A DNA stretch of 64,000 nt from Vibrionales bacterium SWAT-3 (GCA_000169995.1 AAZW01000006.1:85609-149608), one strand, 5' to 3'. Shown: positions 37,059 to 45,765, counted from the first letter of the stretch. A program made the numbers and translations. Notes: generated by a model from the letters alone, not told the origin.

Positions 37059-37474
37059 GATTCCACTAACCTTTTGACACAAAGAAATTATAATTTTTAT
37101 GGTTTTCTGATTCGAAGAACAATAGCGTGATGATCTTCGTATTTCAACAATTTTTATAATGAATAATAATGCCTGATAAATTATTAAGTTGTTTATATCT
37201 AAAGGTTATATAAGAGCGATATAGCTAAAAATATTGAGCTGAGTCTTACTTTTTCAAGTTTATAAAATTAATTAAATATTGTTCTTTGGAACTGATTTCA
37301 TATGTAACTTGTTGTTACATATGGATTTGTTTTCATAGTTGGTGTGGAAGGGTATTTTATTTTGATCATTTTTTGTTCTGCTTATTGATAAAGTCGATAG
37401 GGGTTATTTTCCTTACCTTTGACCTGCTAATTATAATGGCGACGAATTTTCAACAGCCCTTATAGGAATAAATA
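37059..37474. other. Divergent regulatory region LysR / flp
   Basis: 416 AT-rich bases between the LysR start and the flp start. They hold the palindrome at 37299-37323 and a TATAAT at 37432-37437, about 40 bases before the flp ATG, that could be a -10 element. No coding sequence is seen. Confidence 0.5.
37299..37323. promoter_or_regulatory. Perfect 10-bp palindrome CATATGTAAC-N5-GTTACATATG
   Basis: A perfect inverted repeat with a 5-nt spacer in the divergent LysR/flp region, about 150 bases upstream of the flp ATG. LysR-type boxes often take the form of such interrupted dyads. No T-run follows it, so it is more likely an operator than a terminator. Confidence 0.5.
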
Positions 37475-37568
37475 ATGATTACTAAGCTATACGTGAAAAC
37501 AACCATGTTTTTATGGCTTTGTTGCGTAATTCAGTTTAGAGACAGAGCAGCCCCATTTCGTGCATTTC

Positions 37569-38489
37569 TTAGTCAATACGGCAAGTTTCAGGCATACCTA
37601 ACCCAGTGAGCTTGTTCAACGCTTTTATCATCGCGTAAGTTTCTCCCACTTGTGCATTGTAATTTCTTAAACTTAAACGACCACCAAGTAACTGTTTAAC
37701 TCGATACATCGCTGTTTCTGACAGGGAGCGTTTGTGGTAACCATACCGCTCTTTCCAATACTTATTTGAGCCATATAACTTCTGGCAACCTACTGCGAGA
37801 TTTCGGGGATGACCCCGCTCCCAGAAGGCAGCCCCTTCTCTTGGAGGAATAAGCGCAACGGCTCGCTTAATCTTAATTGCATCGTGACATGCTCTCGTAT
37901 CATAAGCGCCATCACCAGACACCTCGTGGATACTTCGGCGAGTTTGTTTCAGTAAATTCGGGAGTACTTCTCCATCTGTAACTGTCGATAGACTTAGCTC
38001 GGCTGCAATAATTTCATGAGTGTTTGTATCCACGGCAATATGAAGTTTTCGCCAGACTCTACGTTTGCCATCTGTCCCGTGTTTTTTGACTTTCCATTCA
38101 CCTTCGCCATAAGCCTTAAGGCCAGTCGCATCAATAGCTAGATGTTGTATCGTACCTCTCGTTTTTGTCTTAAGTGAGACCTCAACTTGCTTGGCTCTAC
38201 GACTGATGCAGGTGTAATGCGGACAACTTAACGGTACATGGGCTAACCTAAATATCGAGTTGATAAAACCTTGCAGCGCTCTTAATGGCATAGAAAAAAC
38301 TCGTTTCACCATGAGGGCTGTCGTGATAGCTAAATCACTGAACCGACGAGGCCTCCCGCGCTTATTCTGTTTGCTTTGCGTCCAGCCACTTATCGCTTCT
38401 TCATCAATCCAAAAGGTCAAAGAACCGCGGTTAATGAGTGATTGGTTGTATTGCTTCCAGTTGGTTGTTTTGTAACGAGGTTTAGGCAT
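37569..38489 (-). CDS. IS5-family (IS903 group) transposase
   Basis: 306 residues, intact. It shows the IS903-group DDE pattern: IDATGLKAYGEGEWK, SGDGAYDTRACHDAI and the C-terminal ERYGYHKRSLSETAMYRVKQLLG (Tyr-Glu region). The start is the ATG at 38487-38489. ISAs1 copy 3 is inserted about 50 bases upstream of that start, so its promoter region is cut, which probably lowers expression. Confidence 0.95.
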   Translation of the reverse strand: MPKPRYKTTNWKQYNQSLINRGSLTFWIDEEAISGWTQSKQNKRGRPRRFSDLAITTALMVKRVFSMPLRALQGFINSIFRLAHVPLSCPHYTCISRRAKQVEVSLKTKTRGTIQHLAIDATGLKAYGEGEWKVKKHGTDGKRRVWRKLHIAVDTNTHEIIAAELSLSTVTDGEVLPNLLKQTRRSIHEVSGDGAYDTRACHDAIKIKRAVALIPPREGAAFWERGHPRNLAVGCQKLYGSNKYWKERYGYHKRSLSETAMYRVKQLLGGRLSLRNYNAQVGETYAMIKALNKLTGLGMPETCRID

Positions 38490-38539
38490 AGGGCTACGAG
38501 AGGGAGTGAATATAGCTGATCAGATCGTAGGTTTTAGGT

Positions 38540-39773
38540 AAGGGCGGGATCGAACTTTAACCATTGAAAATAATGGATTTATTTTACAGGGAACTTTTTT
38601 AGATAATCACGATCTGATCATGAAGTAAAAAAACATGAGAAATTCGCACATGATTATCATTGAGCAACTTAAAAAAGTGAAAGATACCCGTTCGCACATC
38701 AATCAAGTTTATCCTGTTATGGAAGTCGCTTTCGTGGTCATAACAGCCATGATTTGTGGTCAAAATAAATGGACAGAGATTAAGGATTTCGGTGAAGGAA
38801 ATATCGAGTGGTTACGTGAGTATTTCCCCTACGAAAATGGTCTTCCCACTCGACATAATATAGCTGCGATCATGAGATCCGTTGTGCCAGAGACGCTATT
38901 GGAAGCTATGGTGGGCTGGGTCAATTTGCACAGAGAGAAGCATGCACAGCCTATAATCAGTGTTGATGGGAAGGTTCTAAAAGGGGCAAAAGCAAGCAAA
39001 CAACAGCACCCCCTCTATATGGTTTCGGCATTTGATGTAGACGAGGGTTTGACTCTCACACACCAACCTTGTGACGGCAAAGGTATGGAGCTGCTAGCAA
39101 TAAGAAACATGCTAGACGCTTTAGATATCAAAGGATGTTTATTAACTGCTGATGCCCTGCATTGTCAGGTTGAAACACTGAATAAAGTAGTTGATAAAGG
39201 TGGAGATATCCTAGTACAAGTTAAACTGAATCAACCAAGTTTATTAGCAGAAATTGATGTGCAATTCCAAGACTATTGGGCTTTGCCTGAAGATAAACAG
39301 GAATCATACATCACGGAAGAGAAAGGGCATGGTAGAAAAGAGGTTCGTGAGGTTTACGTGCTTCCTGCAGCCTTCAGCGAAGCACTCAGACAGAAGTGGT
39401 GTCTCGTAAAAAGCATTGTTGCAGTGGTAAGAGATAGGAGTGTCAAAGGGAAAGGAAGTTATGAAACCTCGTACTATATTTGCACAGACCATTTATCTTT
39501 AGAGTTAGCCTCAAAGGCAACAAGAAAGCATTGGCATATTGAGAATCAGCAGCACTGGGCGTTGGACGTAATTTTCAAAGAAGACGAGCAGCGAATTTAC
39601 GCTGGGGATTCAGCGTTGAATATGGCTTGTTGTCGTCGCTTTGTGCAGAACCTATTTAGAAAATCAGAGGGTAACTTGTCTGTACCAAGAAAGATGAACC
39701 AAGCCGCCTGGAATAAAGATTACAGGGAAAAAGTTCTTTTTACATCAGATTAACAAAGTATATTCGCGCCCTT
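38540..39773 (+). mobile_element. ISAs1-family insertion sequence, copy 3, nested in the IS903-group element
   Basis: 1,234 bp with the same ends as copies 1 and 2, and the perfect 10-bp target duplication GGTTTTAGGT at 38530-38539 and 39774-39783. It lies in the promoter region of the IS903 transposase, so it arrived after that element had entered flp. Confidence 0.95.
38635..39753 (+). CDS. ISAs1-family DDE transposase (copy 3)
   Basis: 372 residues, identical in protein to copy 1 with Asp111, Asp173 and Glu303 intact. It reads in the same direction as the Tad operon and ends shortly before the outer element's right end, so read-through could reach the downstream tad genes. Confidence 0.95.
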   Translation: MRNSHMIIIEQLKKVKDTRSHINQVYPVMEVAFVVITAMICGQNKWTEIKDFGEGNIEWLREYFPYENGLPTRHNIAAIMRSVVPETLLEAMVGWVNLHREKHAQPIISVDGKVLKGAKASKQQHPLYMVSAFDVDEGLTLTHQPCDGKGMELLAIRNMLDALDIKGCLLTADALHCQVETLNKVVDKGGDILVQVKLNQPSLLAEIDVQFQDYWALPEDKQESYITEEKGHGRKEVREVYVLPAAFSEALRQKWCLVKSIVAVVRDRSVKGKGSYETSYYICTDHLSLELASKATRKHWHIENQQHWALDVIFKEDEQRIYAGDSALNMACCRRFVQNLFRKSEGNLSVPRKMNQAAWNKDYREKVLFTSD

Positions 39774-40034
39774 GGTTTTAGGTTTAGTTCCAATGAATTA
39801 CGCAACAAAGCCTGTTTTTATCTCAATTCAAGAACGATGAGCGCGGCGTAACTGCGATTGAATATGGTCTAATTGCTGTGGCAATGGCTGTATTAGTAAC
39901 GACAGCAGTGGGTGCAGACGGTTTTATTGGCAAGCTTGAAGGTGCATTCGAGCAAGTTGCTACCGCTATTGATACTGCGAGCAGCTAACATTAAGCCTTA
40001 TTGGCTAGTGTAGATGATATCGAAAGATATTTGT

Positions 40035-40063
40035 GCCAGACCTATGTTTTGCATCGGTCTGGC
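40035..40063 (+). terminator. Hairpin between flp and tadV
   Basis: The stem GCCAGACC / GGTCTGGC with a 13-nt loop follows the flp stop by 46 bases. Strong pilin message with a partial terminator before the assembly genes is common in flp-tad loci. No long T-run follows, so read-through is expected. Confidence 0.5.
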
Positions 40064-40137
40064 TTAGTTAATTTATGATGTTAAATAAGATTAATTCTCA
40101 CCAAGTTTAGGCGGTATTCCCTATTTTTAGTCATGAA

Positions 40138-40563
40138 TTGTATTTAGTGACTTTGGCAGTATTGAGTTTATACGTGTCGGCCACTGATTTTCTCTATCGT
40201 AAGATACAAAATTACGCCTTGTGCCTATTACTCTTCTTGCAGTGTTTTTTATCTCCGCTAGATATTCAAATTATGAGTTTTTTACTGATGTTAGGTATCG
40301 GACTTATTCTTTATAAACTGATTTGGATTGGGGCGGGTGATATTAAATACGTCGTTATTTTGTCGCTTACCATCCCTGTTAATGACTTATTATTGGCGTT
40401 TATTCTGACGGCTTTTTCTGGTGGTATTTTAGCTATCTCTTATCTAGTGAGTAAAAAATTAATAAGAAATAAAGTTGGTTTTCAAGAGGGTATTCCATAT
40501 GGGATCGCTATTAGCATCGGCTTTTACTTAGCAATTTTAACTCAATCTACGCCATATATATAA
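40138..40563 (+). CDS. tadV: Tad prepilin peptidase TadV/CpaA
   Basis: Inner-membrane aspartic peptidase (A24 type) that removes the leader from Flp and the TadE/TadF pseudopilins. 141 residues, mostly membrane helices. Catalytic Asp lies in SATDFLYRKIQN (near 17) and in the conserved GAGDIK (about 66-71). The only in-frame start is TTG at 40138. A nearby ATG at 40133 is in another frame and hits a stop after four codons, so either TTG is used or one base has been lost. No ribosome-binding site is evident. First gene downstream of the broken flp. Confidence 0.88.
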   Translation: MYLVTLAVLSLYVSATDFLYRKIQNYALCLLLFLQCFLSPLDIQIMSFLLMLGIGLILYKLIWIGAGDIKYVVILSLTIPVNDLLLAFILTAFSGGILAISYLVSKKLIRNKVGFQEGIPYGIAISIGFYLAILTQSTPYI

Positions 40564-40584
40564 TCCTCAAAATATGAGCACATT

Positions 40585-41409
40585 ATGAGATCACGACTGG
40601 TATTACTTGTCGCCATTGCTGCCTTAATCATCGGCGCACTAGGCGTTATCGATCTGTTCAAAAGTGAACCTAAACCAACAACAACTGATGAAGTGGTCGC
40701 TGAAAAAAGCGAAAAGCATGTTGGGGTTTGGATTAGCACCGAAAGCTTTGAAAAAGGGCATGCAATCAATGCACAAGGTGTCGTTAAACAGCAATTGCCT
40801 CTCAGTGAAGCATTGACGCTTGGTGTTAGAGAAGATGCTCAGATCAGCTTTTCACCTTCCATTCTATTAAATCGAAATCTTAAAGCTGGCGATGTTGTAT
40901 TGCCTGAATATCAAGTGAGCCCGGGCAAGCCTGGCTACATTGACCTTCTGGTTACAGAGGGCATGACGTTATACCCACTCAAGGTCAGCGATAAAAATCT
41001 GATTAATGATTACATCCGACCGGGTTCGTTCATTGATGTACTTACGGTGAGTTCACCTAACGCCAATTTGGCTGGCAACATCGATAAGCCAAAGCGCTTT
41101 AGGGGAGTGAAGGCGTCAATGTTTCTGAAACACGTCAAGGTACTCAATATCGGTAATGATGACACGGGTGATAGTTCTATTACCGCTCGCTCTCCGAGTA
41201 AAGAAGATGGTTTGACAACCGTTGTTATTGAAGTGAGCCCGGATGAGCTACCAAAACTCGCGCTTGCGCAACGAACCATGCATATCGAAATCTATCGCAG
41301 TCAACACTATTTGCAGCCGGAGTTCGCCGAGGTACGCAATATCATCGATAACTATACAGGCATTGTTGAGTTACGTGGTAACGAGAACAACCCAAGAGAG
41401 GCTTTGTGA
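40585..41409 (+). CDS. rcpC: Tad pilus assembly protein RcpC/CpaB
   Basis: Periplasmic protein, 274 residues, with an N-terminal anchor (LVLLVAIAALIIGALGVIDLF) and an SAF-like domain (about 50-120, including GHAINAQGVVKQQLPLSEAL and LNRNLKAGDVVLPE). RcpC/CpaB is thought to stabilise or modify the secretin RcpA. Its stop overlaps the rcpA start (TGATG). Operon partner of rcpA and the lipoprotein. Confidence 0.9.
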   Translation: MRSRLVLLVAIAALIIGALGVIDLFKSEPKPTTTDEVVAEKSEKHVGVWISTESFEKGHAINAQGVVKQQLPLSEALTLGVREDAQISFSPSILLNRNLKAGDVVLPEYQVSPGKPGYIDLLVTEGMTLYPLKVSDKNLINDYIRPGSFIDVLTVSSPNANLAGNIDKPKRFRGVKASMFLKHVKVLNIGNDDTGDSSITARSPSKEDGLTTVVIEVSPDELPKLALAQRTMHIEIYRSQHYLQPEFAEVRNIIDNYTGIVELRGNENNPREAL

Positions 41410-42779
41410 TGAGAATTACCCATCGAGTTAAACGAGCACTGTTTGGTTCTATTCTAGTAACGCTGGTTGGCTTACTTTCTACAACAAACACTTTTGCTGC
41501 TGATCGTTCTATCACGCTCAATGATGGTCAGCACATCCAATTTAAAAGCCCAATCGGTCAAGTATTCATTAACAACCCAAGTATCGTTGACTACAAGATA
41601 ATCAATGACAATACCCTTGTAGTATTTGCCAATAGCGTGGGTCAATCGCGTTTGATTGTCTACGGCGTTGATGACGATGTACTGCTATCAGACCGTATTA
41701 TTGTTGACCTGAACTTAACGGACATCAGGCGACAACTCAAATTCCATTTCCCTGATGCCAAGGTCAAGGTTCAGTCAGTGGGAGAGCAAGTCGCAGTGAG
41801 TGGCGTTGTTGACTCAGAAGCAACCCGTGACGACATCTACCGCTTGGTCGCGACGCTGCTAGGTCGAGACAAAACGGAGAAATGGGACAAAACGCAAAAG
41901 CTAGAGTTTAAATCTGATAGTTCAGACTATGAAGAACCTGAAAGCATGGTGTTTGCCCGCAATATGACGTGGGAAGGGATCATTGAACGGATTGAAGTCG
42001 CGACGACTCAGCAAGTGAACGTCAAGATATCGGTCGCTCAAGTAACCGAATCGTTTGGGCAAACCGTCGGTGTTGATTGGAGCACCGTTGGCTCAAGCGT
42101 GGGTGAGTTTGTTTTCGACCAATTTGATGCGGCTAACCTCAGTACCTTAATCACGGCGTTAGGTAACGACCAAATCGCAGAGGTTCTCGCAGAGCCAAAC
42201 TTGACGGTCTTGTCTGGCGAGTCTGCAAGCTTTCTCGTTGGCGGTGAAGTACCAGTTATCGTCTCTACAAGCAGTAACGTAAACATTTCATTTAAAGAGT
42301 TCGGTATCAAGCTGGACCTGACGGCCAAAGTGTTGAGCCAAGACAAAATCCGTATGCAACTAGCACCGGAAGTGAGTGAGGTTGAGGGTTACGTAGAAGC
42401 CGCCGGTATAAAAGTACCGCAATTGGCCTCTCGACGTGCCATGACAACCGTGGAGCTGGCCGATGGAGATAGCTTTGTTCTCGGTGGTTTGATGAGCAGT
42501 GCTGACTTGGAAAAAATGCAGAAGATCCCTTTTGTGGGCGATATTCCAGTTCTTGGTGCCGCATTTAGAAAAGCAACCACTGAAAGAAAACGCACCGAAT
42601 TGATCATTGTAGCCACCGTAAACCTCGTGGAGCCGATGAAGCCGAAAGATATTCAACTGCCATATATCAAGAAAACATCGACATTGGCACGTTGGCTGAA
42701 CATCAAATGGGATGGTAAAGAGGTGACGTCTTCTGATGCAACGATTCGTCTGCTGTCGCAAGGAGGATTTATCCAATGA
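41409..42779 (+). CDS. rcpA: Tad outer-membrane secretin RcpA/CpaC
   Basis: 456 residues from ATG 41409, overlapping the rcpC stop. A signal peptide (to about 31, …TNTFAADR), BON-like domain (QVFINNPSIVDYKIINDNTLVVFA), and the secretin core: VLAEPNLTVLSGESASFLVGGEVPVI and the C-terminal RRAMTTVELADGDSFVLGG…KIPFVGDIPVLGAAFR…ELIIVATVNLVEP. Forms the outer-membrane channel for the Flp pilus. Confidence 0.95.
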   Translation: MRITHRVKRALFGSILVTLVGLLSTTNTFAADRSITLNDGQHIQFKSPIGQVFINNPSIVDYKIINDNTLVVFANSVGQSRLIVYGVDDDVLLSDRIIVDLNLTDIRRQLKFHFPDAKVKVQSVGEQVAVSGVVDSEATRDDIYRLVATLLGRDKTEKWDKTQKLEFKSDSSDYEEPESMVFARNMTWEGIIERIEVATTQQVNVKISVAQVTESFGQTVGVDWSTVGSSVGEFVFDQFDAANLSTLITALGNDQIAEVLAEPNLTVLSGESASFLVGGEVPVIVSTSSNVNISFKEFGIKLDLTAKVLSQDKIRMQLAPEVSEVEGYVEAAGIKVPQLASRRAMTTVELADGDSFVLGGLMSSADLEKMQKIPFVGDIPVLGAAFRKATTERKRTELIIVATVNLVEPMKPKDIQLPYIKKTSTLARWLNIKWDGKEVTSSDATIRLLSQGGFIQ

Positions 42780-43255
42780 AGAAACTAGTATTGATGGCGT
42801 TGTTTGCGATTTCACTATTCGGCTGTGCTTCTGAACAATATTTTGTCGGTCATGGTTCTGAAGCCCTGGTATACAAAGAGCATCACAGCTTTAAGTTCGA
42901 GATTAAAAACCATGCAGAAACCACCAAGCAACTCGACGTTTTAATACACAAGATTGAGTCGATGGATAAAGAAGCGACCTACTTGGTGGATTATAAGTCG
43001 GCCGTTAACAAGAAGATGTTGCAGGGGATCTTTGCACAGTACCCATCACACATCATCGCCCCACAGAGAGTGGTTTATCGACAAGCCCAGTTATTACCAA
43101 CTGATATAAATATCCAAGTGACGTTAACGGGATTGAAGAGCCAAGAATGTACACCAGCACAGATTCATGTTCGTGCAAGGCAGTCCGATTGTTTTGTTGA
43201 ATCGATGAGATTGAAGCAAGTCGCGTACAAGTCGAGATTGGTAGGAGAACAATAA
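42776..43255 (+). CDS. Tad-locus lipoprotein (RcpB/CpaD position)
   Basis: 159 residues, lipoprotein signal with lipobox SLFGC (Cys17). No strong domain is recognised; the position between rcpA and tadZ is that of rcpB in the Pasteurellaceae and cpaD in Caulobacter, whose products work with the secretin. Start overlaps rcpA stop by four bases (ATGA) and stop overlaps the tadZ start by one. Pilotin-like function is inferred from position only. Confidence 0.8.
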   Translation: MKKLVLMALFAISLFGCASEQYFVGHGSEALVYKEHHSFKFEIKNHAETTKQLDVLIHKIESMDKEATYLVDYKSAVNKKMLQGIFAQYPSHIIAPQRVVYRQAQLLPTDINIQVTLTGLKSQECTPAQIHVRARQSDCFVESMRLKQVAYKSRLVGEQ

Positions 43256-44496
43256 TGTTTGATCTAACGAAAGCATTAACAACGAAGGCCAAGCCAGTTC
43301 ATGCAACCTCGACAGGTGTCGCTGGGTGTACGTTGTTTTACCAATCACAAGAGTGTTTAAACCTGGTTCAGGAAGTGTTTCGCTTTGAAGGTTGGAATGA
43401 TCCTGCGTGTGTGAAAGCGACAGCGGGCCTAACCAAAATCACCGAGCAACAAAGTAGTCATATCGTGATTCTAGAGCTTAATGAGTCGAGTAACGTGGTG
43501 GAAGATGCGAAAGCTTTTGCCAGTAAACTGCCGACTCATAAAGGCGTGGTCGTGATTGGCAAAGAAGATGCCATTTCAACGCTTCGTTCTCTCAAAGACA
43601 TGGGTTTCTATTATGTGTTCTGGCCTGTGAATAAGCAGGAGTTCGCAGACTTCTTAACGCACGTAAGTAAGAACCTAAAAACCTTCTCTGGTGTCAGTCA
43701 GAAACGTAAAGCAAAGCGTGTTGCCATCGTTGGCGCAAAAGGTGGCGTGGGCACGTCGTTTATCTCTACTGAGCTTGGGTCACTGTTGTCGACACAAGGC
43801 TCAGACACCATTCTTGTCGATCATCAATATGCTGACACGAACATTGATGTGTTGCTGGGTTTAAAAGACTTTAAGCCACGAACCATTGATGAGTTTACCG
43901 CGCCACTGCATGAAATGGATGAAGAAGGGGCATTGAGTTACCTCACTAACGCTCGTAAGAACCTGCGCTTGCTCTCCATTGACGGTGACATGAGCCAAAA
44001 CGACGTGCTTAATTACAACCAAACCTTGTGTGAGTTGTTGGCAAGAAACACTAACTTCATCATCGAAGACTTCTCTGGCGCGGTGGACTTCAAAGTTGAA
44101 CCACAACTCTTGGTAGAAAACTTTGATGTGGTCGTGTTGGTGTTCGACGCGTCGGTGTCATCAGTGAGAAGTGCGAAGCGACTGTTTGAAAAGATAGCGA
44201 GCTTACAGCTCACGTTGTCATCGCGTACGCGCGTCATTATGGTTGCCAATTACCATCGCCCGCAAGGCGCTTATGTGTTGCAGAAACCCGATCTAGCGAA
44301 GTATCTCGGAGCAAATGTTGATCTAGAGGTCGACTATTGTAAGTCGTTGGCGCACATCATTATCGATGGAAAGCGAGCCCATAAACACGACCGTCATGTG
44401 AGTCGTTCTATGGAACAGTTGGTCAAGCTGATTAATGGACAGCCGATTGACCAAAAAGCGATGAATTCTTGGTTAAAGAAGGTGCGTGTTAAATGA
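43255..44496 (+). CDS. tadZ: Tad polar localisation ATPase TadZ/CpaE
   Basis: 413 residues. An N-terminal receiver-like domain (about 20-145) and a MinD/ParA-type ATPase domain with the deviant Walker A KGGVGTSFIS (about 163-172), in which the signature second Lys is Thr, as is usual in TadZ. Marks the cell pole or assembly site for the Tad machine. Overlaps the tadA start by four bases. Confidence 0.92.
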   Translation: MFDLTKALTTKAKPVHATSTGVAGCTLFYQSQECLNLVQEVFRFEGWNDPACVKATAGLTKITEQQSSHIVILELNESSNVVEDAKAFASKLPTHKGVVVIGKEDAISTLRSLKDMGFYYVFWPVNKQEFADFLTHVSKNLKTFSGVSQKRKAKRVAIVGAKGGVGTSFISTELGSLLSTQGSDTILVDHQYADTNIDVLLGLKDFKPRTIDEFTAPLHEMDEEGALSYLTNARKNLRLLSIDGDMSQNDVLNYNQTLCELLARNTNFIIEDFSGAVDFKVEPQLLVENFDVVVLVFDASVSSVRSAKRLFEKIASLQLTLSSRTRVIMVANYHRPQGAYVLQKPDLAKYLGANVDLEVDYCKSLAHIIIDGKRAHKHDRHVSRSMEQLVKLINGQPIDQKAMNSWLKKVRVK

Positions 44497-45764
44497 GTTC
44501 AAACAAAGACTTATATCTCGCTTTTCGTGGTCAAATCTTTGAGGCATTAGATGCAGAAGCGGTTCAGAAAATGAGCCGCAAAGACCTAGAATCACAGATC
44601 CAAGCCGCGGTTGATTTGCTAGCGAACAGTTACCAAAGACCCATCACATCGATGATGAAGTCTGGCTTGGTGAAAAGTTTAATCGATGAGCTGTTTGGTC
44701 TTGGTCCACTTCAGCCTTTGGTCGAAGATCAGTCTATCTCCGATATTATTGTGAACGGGCCAAATAACATCTTTTTCGAACGACATGGCAAGGTCAAAAA
44801 ATCTGAAGTTTCGTTTGTGAATGAAGAGCAGCTATTGGCGATTGCTAAGCGTATTGCCTCGCGTGTTGGACGACGTGTCGATGAGCTTTCTCCTACGGTC
44901 GATGCAAGGCTAGAAGATGGCAGCCGTGTGAACATTGTGATCCCACCGATTGCATTAGACGGTACTTCGATCTCCATTCGTAAGTTCAGAGAGCAGAACA
45001 TCGGATTTGAAGACCTGATCGGCTTCGGTTCGATGTCTCCAGACATGGCGAGAGTACTGATGATTGCTTCTCGCTGCCGTATCAATGTTTTGATCTCTGG
45101 CGGTACGGGTTCAGGTAAAACGACGCTACTCAACGCGCTCTCTCAATACATTGCGGAAGACGAACGTATCGTCACGATTGAAGATGCCGCTGAATTACGT
45201 CTACAACAACCCAACTTGGTTCGACTTGAAACGCGAACCTCCAGTGTTGAGCAAACCGGAGCGGTCACCCAGCGAGACTTGGTAATTAACGCACTGCGTA
45301 TGCGCCCTGATCGAATCATCCTTGGTGAGTGTCGTGGCTCTGAAGCATTTGAAATGTTGCAAGCAATGAACACCGGACACGACGGCTCTATGTCTACGCT
45401 CCACGCGAACACTCCAAGAGATGCGATTGCCCGTGTTGAGTCTATGGTGATGATGGCGAATTTGAATCAGCCTCTAGATGCGATTCGTAGAACGATCGTC
45501 AGTGCCGTGCAGATGATTGTTCAAGTGAATAGGCTGCGTGATGGGTCCCGTAAAATTACCAGCATCTCAGAAATCGTCGGACTTGAGGGCGATAGCGTGG
45601 TGATGGAGGAGATCTATCGCTTCCGTTACGACGATGCTCATTTCGGTGAAAACGTGAAAGGGGATTTTGTCACCAACGGCATTATGCAGCGATCTGAGCT
45701 TGTGAAAAAAGCACAATTCTTTGGGCTCTATGAAGAGCTTATCGCATCCTTTAAGGGGGCATAA
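44493..45764 (+). CDS. tadA: Tad secretion ATPase TadA/CpaF
   Basis: 423 residues; hexameric motor of the type II/IV secretion ATPase superfamily. Walker A GGTGSGKTTLLNAL (about 206-219), the Asp box RIVTIEDAAELRL, and the His box STLHANTPRDAIARVESMVMM are present. Powers both extension and retraction in the related Caulobacter system. Confidence 0.96.
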   Translation: MSSNKDLYLAFRGQIFEALDAEAVQKMSRKDLESQIQAAVDLLANSYQRPITSMMKSGLVKSLIDELFGLGPLQPLVEDQSISDIIVNGPNNIFFERHGKVKKSEVSFVNEEQLLAIAKRIASRVGRRVDELSPTVDARLEDGSRVNIVIPPIALDGTSISIRKFREQNIGFEDLIGFGSMSPDMARVLMIASRCRINVLISGGTGSGKTTLLNALSQYIAEDERIVTIEDAAELRLQQPNLVRLETRTSSVEQTGAVTQRDLVINALRMRPDRIILGECRGSEAFEMLQAMNTGHDGSMSTLHANTPRDAIARVESMVMMANLNQPLDAIRRTIVSAVQMIVQVNRLRDGSRKITSISEIVGLEGDSVVMEEIYRFRYDDAHFGENVKGDFVTNGIMQRSELVKKAQFFGLYEELIASFKGA

Positions 45765-45765
45765 C

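Larger units (their letters stand above)
37515..39812 (-). mobile_element. IS5-family (IS903 group) insertion sequence, itself interrupted by ISAs1
   Basis: Ends are perfect 19-bp inverted repeats GGCTTTGTTGCGTAATTCA (37515-37533) and its complement (39794-39812), with the 9-bp target duplication TGTTTTTAT at 37506-37514 and 39813-39821. Total span is 2,298 bp, of which 1,234 bp plus a 10-bp duplication belong to ISAs1 copy 3. The original element was therefore 1,054 bp, a normal IS903-group size. Perfect ends and duplication show a recent insertion into flp. Confidence 0.95.
37475..39988 (+). pseudogene. flp: Flp major pilin gene of the Tad system, interrupted by nested insertion sequences
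   Basis: The 5' part (37475-37514) encodes MITKLYVKTTMFL and the 3' part continues from 39822 to the TAA at 39986-39988. Removing the IS and one TGTTTTTAT copy gives a 68-residue Flp prepilin: short leader, then FKNDERG|VTAIEYGLIAVAMAVLV with the Flp motif (GlyXXX processing site followed by Glu-Tyr at +5/+6) and a C-terminal …FEQVATAIDTASS. This is the expected first gene of the Tad operon (major pilin). In its present state no pilin can be made from this gene. A hairpin follows at 40035-40063. Confidence 0.93.
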
